From positions 62,001-126,000 of the forward strand of contig JAPEVC010000092.1 in the NCBI GenBank assembly GCA_027946555.1: DNA of 64,000 nt, read 5' to 3'. Every line of letters begins with the position of its first letter. The stretch's first letter is position 1. The notes under the pieces are model-generated. The model was not told the DNA's origin. It did not search any database and saw nothing but the letters and a program-made list of their open reading frames with translations. The stretch is from Gnomoniopsis sp. IMI 355080. Its lineage: Eukaryota; Ascomycota; Sordariomycetes; Diaporthales; Gnomoniaceae. Shown in pieces: positions 60,745 through 64,000 of this stretch. Made by a program: the position numbers and the translations under genes.

Positions 60745-61086
60745 TCATCGCTCGAACTTGGCCTTCTTGGACCTCTTGGACTTCTTGCTAATCTTAGCAG
60801 GCTCTTCGTACTTCTCATCGTCAATCATGCCAGCTTCCCGAGCCACGTCGTTGTTCTTGCGTAGTTGCTCATTGATAGCAATCACGAGGCTGAGGAGAGC
60901 CTGACCGTGCTCGCCAGGCAGCGAGTAGCCCTGCCTGAGTCCTAACAGTGGATGCGGCACGAGGTGGCAGGATGTGCGAGATTTCACCTTCTTAAGCAGC
61001 ATGGTACCACTCCAATCATCACTGGCCCAGGAAAGCCAGGGAAAACCAGGAAGTGAGGGCATTTTTGGCTGCGACGCCTTGAACAC
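60745..61086 (-). CDS. Small basic protein of unknown function
   Basis: One open frame of 113 aa. The last half reads convincingly: PGEHGQALLSLVIAINEQLR, KNNDVAREAGMIDDEKYEEP, then a Lys/Arg tail ISKKSKRSKKAKFER that could be a nuclear signal. The first half (MPSLPGFPWLSWASDDWSGT) is less convincing, and an alternative 5' exon joined by a short intron cannot be excluded: a GTGAAA donor and CAG acceptor lie inside the frame, but using them breaks phase. Not recognised. Confidence 0.4.
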   Translation of the reverse strand: MFKASQPKMPSLPGFPWLSWASDDWSGTMLLKKVKSRTSCHLVPHPLLGLRQGYSLPGEHGQALLSLVIAINEQLRKNNDVAREAGMIDDEKYEEPAKISKKSKRSKKAKFER

Positions 61087-61519
61087 AGCCCGCTAGGAGG
61101 CGCGATGCGCTGGCAAGAGCAGCTCTTCTTGATTACCTCCCTAGGTAGGTAATTCGTAAGTCGCGGACAGACTACATGGTACAGCTTTACGTTTTCCTTG
61201 CGAACAATCATTATCGCAGTGACACGGTGGAGAATGTTTCTCCCTCATCAAAGTCACGCAAAGTCAATGACGGAGTACTAAACATTCCGCAGTTTTCTGG
61301 AACGAACATCAATGCCATTATACTTGTTACTGAAATTGTGCAATCTTTGATATCTGAAACATTCGTTTAGGTCGACTTACGATCACCATATTTATACAGA
61401 TGGATCGTTCCGCATTGGAAATTCGGTGCCTATAAACCTAGATGGCATTTTGCCCATAGACGCGCAAGTTCCTTCCGCCTGCTTTTTATAGAGCACTCTC
61501 CAGAGGCTCATCCTCCAAC
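61087..61519. other. Promoter side of the adhesin and the small basic gene
   Basis: Divergent intergenic segment with no gene. It contains the TATAAA listed separately and a CCTAGGTAGGTA motif near 61141. Confidence 0.5.
61431..61436 (+). promoter_or_regulatory. TATA box before the GLEYA adhesin gene
   Basis: TATAAA sits 89 bp before the start codon, a typical position for a strongly regulated fungal gene. Confidence 0.55.
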
Positions 61520-62824
61520 ATGCAGCACAGAATCCTATCGCTGCTGCTATGTGGCATATGGACCGGCTATGCATCTTCAGAACCTCTGGACAACCAATAC
61601 AATGTATTTCCCACTGCCGCCCCTGCGAGCACGTGCTCAGTGGCTGTCGTCCTGCTCTTGACTGAGAGCACCATTTGGGTACCTGCCGGCTACACCAACA
61701 GTGCAGCAACTTCCTCGAGTGGAGATACCAGCGACGCAGCCCCTACCTACGGTTGTGAGCCGAGCACCAATACGGTCTTCTTCAGCGGCGAGACGACCAT
61801 GACGGGGGACCTTGGGCAATCTACAACTTCCGCGCAAACCGCAACATCATCCTACGTCGTCCAGAGCACTGCGGCGTCCCCCCAACCCTCAACGTCGTCG
61901 CCTGTCGTCCAGAGCACTACGGCGTCCCCCAAACCCTCAACGTCTTCCTCCTTCGTCCAGAGCACTACGGCGTCCCCCCAGCCCTCAACGTCGTCGTCCG
62001 TCGGCCAGAGCGCTACGACGTCCTCCAAATCCTCAACGTCGTCGTCCGTCGTCCAGAGCACTACGGCGTCCCCCCAATCCTCAACGTCGTCGTCCGTCGT
62101 CCAGAGCACTACGACGTCCTCCAGATCCTCAACATCGTCCTCTATCGTCCTAAGCAGCACGACGTCCACGAAAACCTCAGCGTCGTCTTCCCGAAGCTCG
62201 ACGTCTTCGGCGCGCCCAACCTGCACCGACCCACCGGGCATGCAATGGGCCTACTACGTAGGCGTGGCGAGCACAGACTGTGCTCGCACCCTCGACGCGA
62301 CATACTTCTACAAAGCAACGGCCGGAGCCACCGGCACCTCTGTAGCGCCAATTTATGATGCGGGCGACTGCTACAACAACGTGGCCACGTTCAACACCCT
62401 AGGCACAACCTTCAACTGCAACCAGGCCACCTTGATTTGGCACGGCTACCTCGCCATCCCCACGACTGGAATCTACACCCTGACCGTTCCCTCCGCACCA
62501 GATGATCGCATGCTGGTGTGGCTTGGGGCCAATGCCGTGTCCACATGGACCACGCAGAACGCGAACGTCAGCGAAAATTGTCCCTATTTTGGGACCGACA
62601 CGGACACCGCTTCCAATTCTGTGAGTATCGCGGCTGTGGCGGGGCAGTATGTACCGTTTCGCGTATTGTTCGCCAATGTCGGTGGTGAACTTTACTACGA
62701 CCTCACGATCACGGCGGCGGACGGGTCATCGTGGATGGACGGAACTAAAAATCAGACTACTATCAGCTCGCACATCGTGCAGTACTCGTGCTCGGACCCA
62801 ACGGCCCCGAGGCTGTCTCTTTGA
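61520..62824 (+). CDS. Secreted GLEYA-domain adhesin-like protein with tandem repeats
   Basis: Single exon, 434 aa. Signal peptide in the first 20 residues (MQHRILSLLLCGIWTGYASS). A short Cys-containing block is followed by a Ser/Thr-rich stalk with seven 16-residue repeats (about residues 112-223) of the type VVQSTTASPQPSTSSS, likely heavily O-glycosylated. The C-terminal half is a GLEYA/PA14-like lectin domain: CTDPPGMQWAYYVGVASTDC, then FNCNQATLIWHGYLAIPTTG, YTLTVPSAPDDRMLVWLG, AVSTWTTQNANV and GGELYYDLTITAADG. Such domains bind glycans in yeast and fungal adhesins. There is no hydrophobic GPI tail (it ends CSDPTAPRLSL), so the protein is probably released or held by other contacts. The GLEYA assignment is good; the ligand is unknown. 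Confidence 0.88.
   Translation: MQHRILSLLLCGIWTGYASSEPLDNQYNVFPTAAPASTCSVAVVLLLTESTIWVPAGYTNSAATSSSGDTSDAAPTYGCEPSTNTVFFSGETTMTGDLGQSTTSAQTATSSYVVQSTAASPQPSTSSPVVQSTTASPKPSTSSSFVQSTTASPQPSTSSSVGQSATTSSKSSTSSSVVQSTTASPQSSTSSSVVQSTTTSSRSSTSSSIVLSSTTSTKTSASSSRSSTSSARPTCTDPPGMQWAYYVGVASTDCARTLDATYFYKATAGATGTSVAPIYDAGDCYNNVATFNTLGTTFNCNQATLIWHGYLAIPTTGIYTLTVPSAPDDRMLVWLGANAVSTWTTQNANVSENCPYFGTDTDTASNSVSIAAVAGQYVPFRVLFANVGGELYYDLTITAADGSSWMDGTKNQTTISSHIVQYSCSDPTAPRLSL
61853..62188 (+). repeat. Seven 48 bp in-frame tandem repeats
   Basis: Seven copies of a 48 bp unit encode 16-residue Ser/Thr/Pro repeats in the adhesin stalk. The first, second, third and fifth are closest; the fourth, sixth and seventh have drifted (Lys/Arg and extra Ser in place of Pro). 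The unit is a multiple of three, so copy-number change would keep the frame. Confidence 0.92.
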
Positions 62825-64000
62825 GAACCGTCCACAAAGGGTTTTTTAGGGGTGTTTTTCCTGTGGGACTTGTCTGTAATATAGAATCACAGTATTTGCT
62901 AGGACTGAGCTATGATGCAGTGGGGGGAGCTCAGTCTCCTTCGGTACCTATTCACCTAAATACTCGGTATTTATCCCAGACTGAGGGTGCATATAGTCAC
63001 GTATAGTGACGCTCGGGTCTTCAGAGCTTCCTTCTACTTCCACAGGCTTATCGTAAGCTCTCTAGTGTTGCTTGTCTCAAAACACAATCGATGTGCTACC
63101 ATCCGAATTTTATAAAGGAGACGTCAGAGCTGATAAGAAACTCGAGCCATTCATGCATAAATCGCCTCCAGTATTGAGGTGCTTGATAACGGGGCTTCGT
63201 TTGTTTTCGATCTAACAACCAGTGAAAGACCGAAAATCCACGATGGCTCGTCGAGGACTTCGAGAAATGATGTGTTGTTGTGCTCTGAAGGAGCTGATCA
63301 CCAGTACCAAAGGATCCGGCCTCGACCCGTCCTGAGCATCCTCCACGTCTCACATTAGCCATCAGAACTCTCTGTCAAACGTCCGGTGCTGAGATGCACA
63401 GACCGCTGTGCATCGACTGTCTGCATATAACGTACAATGCCTGGTTGTGTTGCTTATTGTCAACATCCTTTGGCGTTATGGCGCATGGATCGATGTCCCT
63501 AAGTCTGCCAATCATTCCAAAAGGGAAGGTCCAGTCGTTGTTGATGATGCTGTTTCCTCGAAATTCGATGCTGGTAACTCGCATCATGACCTTTCGTCCA
63601 TTACTTGTTTTGTCAATAGTGTGATAGATGTGAGTGGAGTTCTGTCACCTGCGCGCTAACATATATCGGCCGGAGCAGGTCAACTGAATCAGACGTTGCC
63701 ACAACCGAGTGTGCGAGGTTGCCGTTAGGGAAGTTCATCGTTGCACGCAGCATACGGGTGCTGATTCTTTCGCTTGCAGGTTCGAATCACCGTGACGACA
63801 GCCCTGGTACGAGATCCTACACGCTTCAAGTCTGATGCCAGTATCGCTATCGCCATCTGACATGACATAGTGGACGGGCAACGGCGTTCAATTCCAAGCA
63901 ATCGCAGAACTACAGGACCCTGATCGACATCAGGGCCCCAAAGCTAGGGAGGCTGTTGAAGGATCAGGGAGCAACCTTTCCCGATGGAGTCTGTGGCTAT
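62825..64000. other. Right end, no gene supported
   Basis: It holds the adhesin 3' UTR. Open frames on both strands between 63.1 and 63.66 kb read partly like protein (for example minus strand 63587-63375, MMRVTSIEFRGNSIINNDWT) but overlap each other and show no domain. A gene reaching beyond the window edge cannot be excluded. Confidence 0.4.

Noticed and set aside
63750..63800. tRNA-like GGTTCGAATC box
   Set aside because: The flanking bases do not pair as a T stem and no acceptor or anticodon arm can be built around it.
1..64000. Transposons, long terminal repeats or CRISPR-like arrays
   Set aside because: By eye I found no paired terminal repeats, no transposase or reverse-transcriptase motifs, and no spaced direct repeats. 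A dot plot would be decisive.

Overview
The window is nuclear DNA of a filamentous ascomycete (Pezizomycotina). The evidence is the gene structure (short 50-110 bp introns with GT-AG borders and CTAAC-like branch sites), a full-length AreA/NIT2-type GATA factor ending in the EWEWLTMSL tail, an AspA/Cdc11-type septin, a WSC-domain wall sensor, a LysM secreted protein, a GLEYA adhesin and a dispersed 5S rRNA gene. I cannot fix the class from the sequence alone. The exon borders below were worked out by hand from splice consensus, reading frame and family conservation. In every multi-exon model the exon lengths sum to a multiple of three.

Layout. 1.6-3.1 kb: WSC-domain membrane protein (minus strand). 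3.1-12.6 kb: about 9.5 kb without a supportable gene, ending at areA (12.6-15.75 kb, plus). 17.1-17.9 kb: small unknown gene. 19.2-21.2 kb and 21.7-23.1 kb: SRP receptor alpha and the Golgi protein Yif1, divergent across about 490 bp. 24.8-25.5 kb: secreted LysM protein. 26.27-26.39 kb: 5S rRNA gene. 27.1-27.9 kb: unknown beta-rich protein. 28.8-29.95 kb: decayed M35-type metalloprotease, at the edge of a gene-poor stretch reaching 36.5 kb. 36.5-39.4 kb: large single-exon membrane protein with an EGF-like motif. 40.9-42.8 kb: dynein light intermediate chain. 43.7-50.9 kb: accessory segment with a cytochrome P450 and a DHA1-type MFS exporter around a degenerate, AT-richer stretch. 52.2-60.1 kb: housekeeping block (Ist3/Cwf29 splicing factor, Hsv2/Atg18-type PROPPIN, AspA septin, Bax-inhibitor-1 family protein). 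61.5-62.8 kb: secreted GLEYA adhesin with a 7 x 48 bp tandem repeat. The last 1.2 kb has no supported gene.

How the genes relate. The conserved genes cover nitrogen control (AreA), secretion (SRP receptor, Yif1), retrograde transport (dynein chain), septation and polarity (septin), splicing (Ist3), autophagy-type lipid binding (PROPPIN) and stress or calcium handling (BI-1). Between them lie lineage-variable surface and secreted genes (WSC, LysM, EGF-like protein, GLEYA adhesin, dead protease) and one P450/MFS pair. I did not find a complete novel multi-gene system. The best leads are the protease relic, the P450/MFS segment, two GC-AG introns, the 5S copy and the repeat-bearing adhesin.
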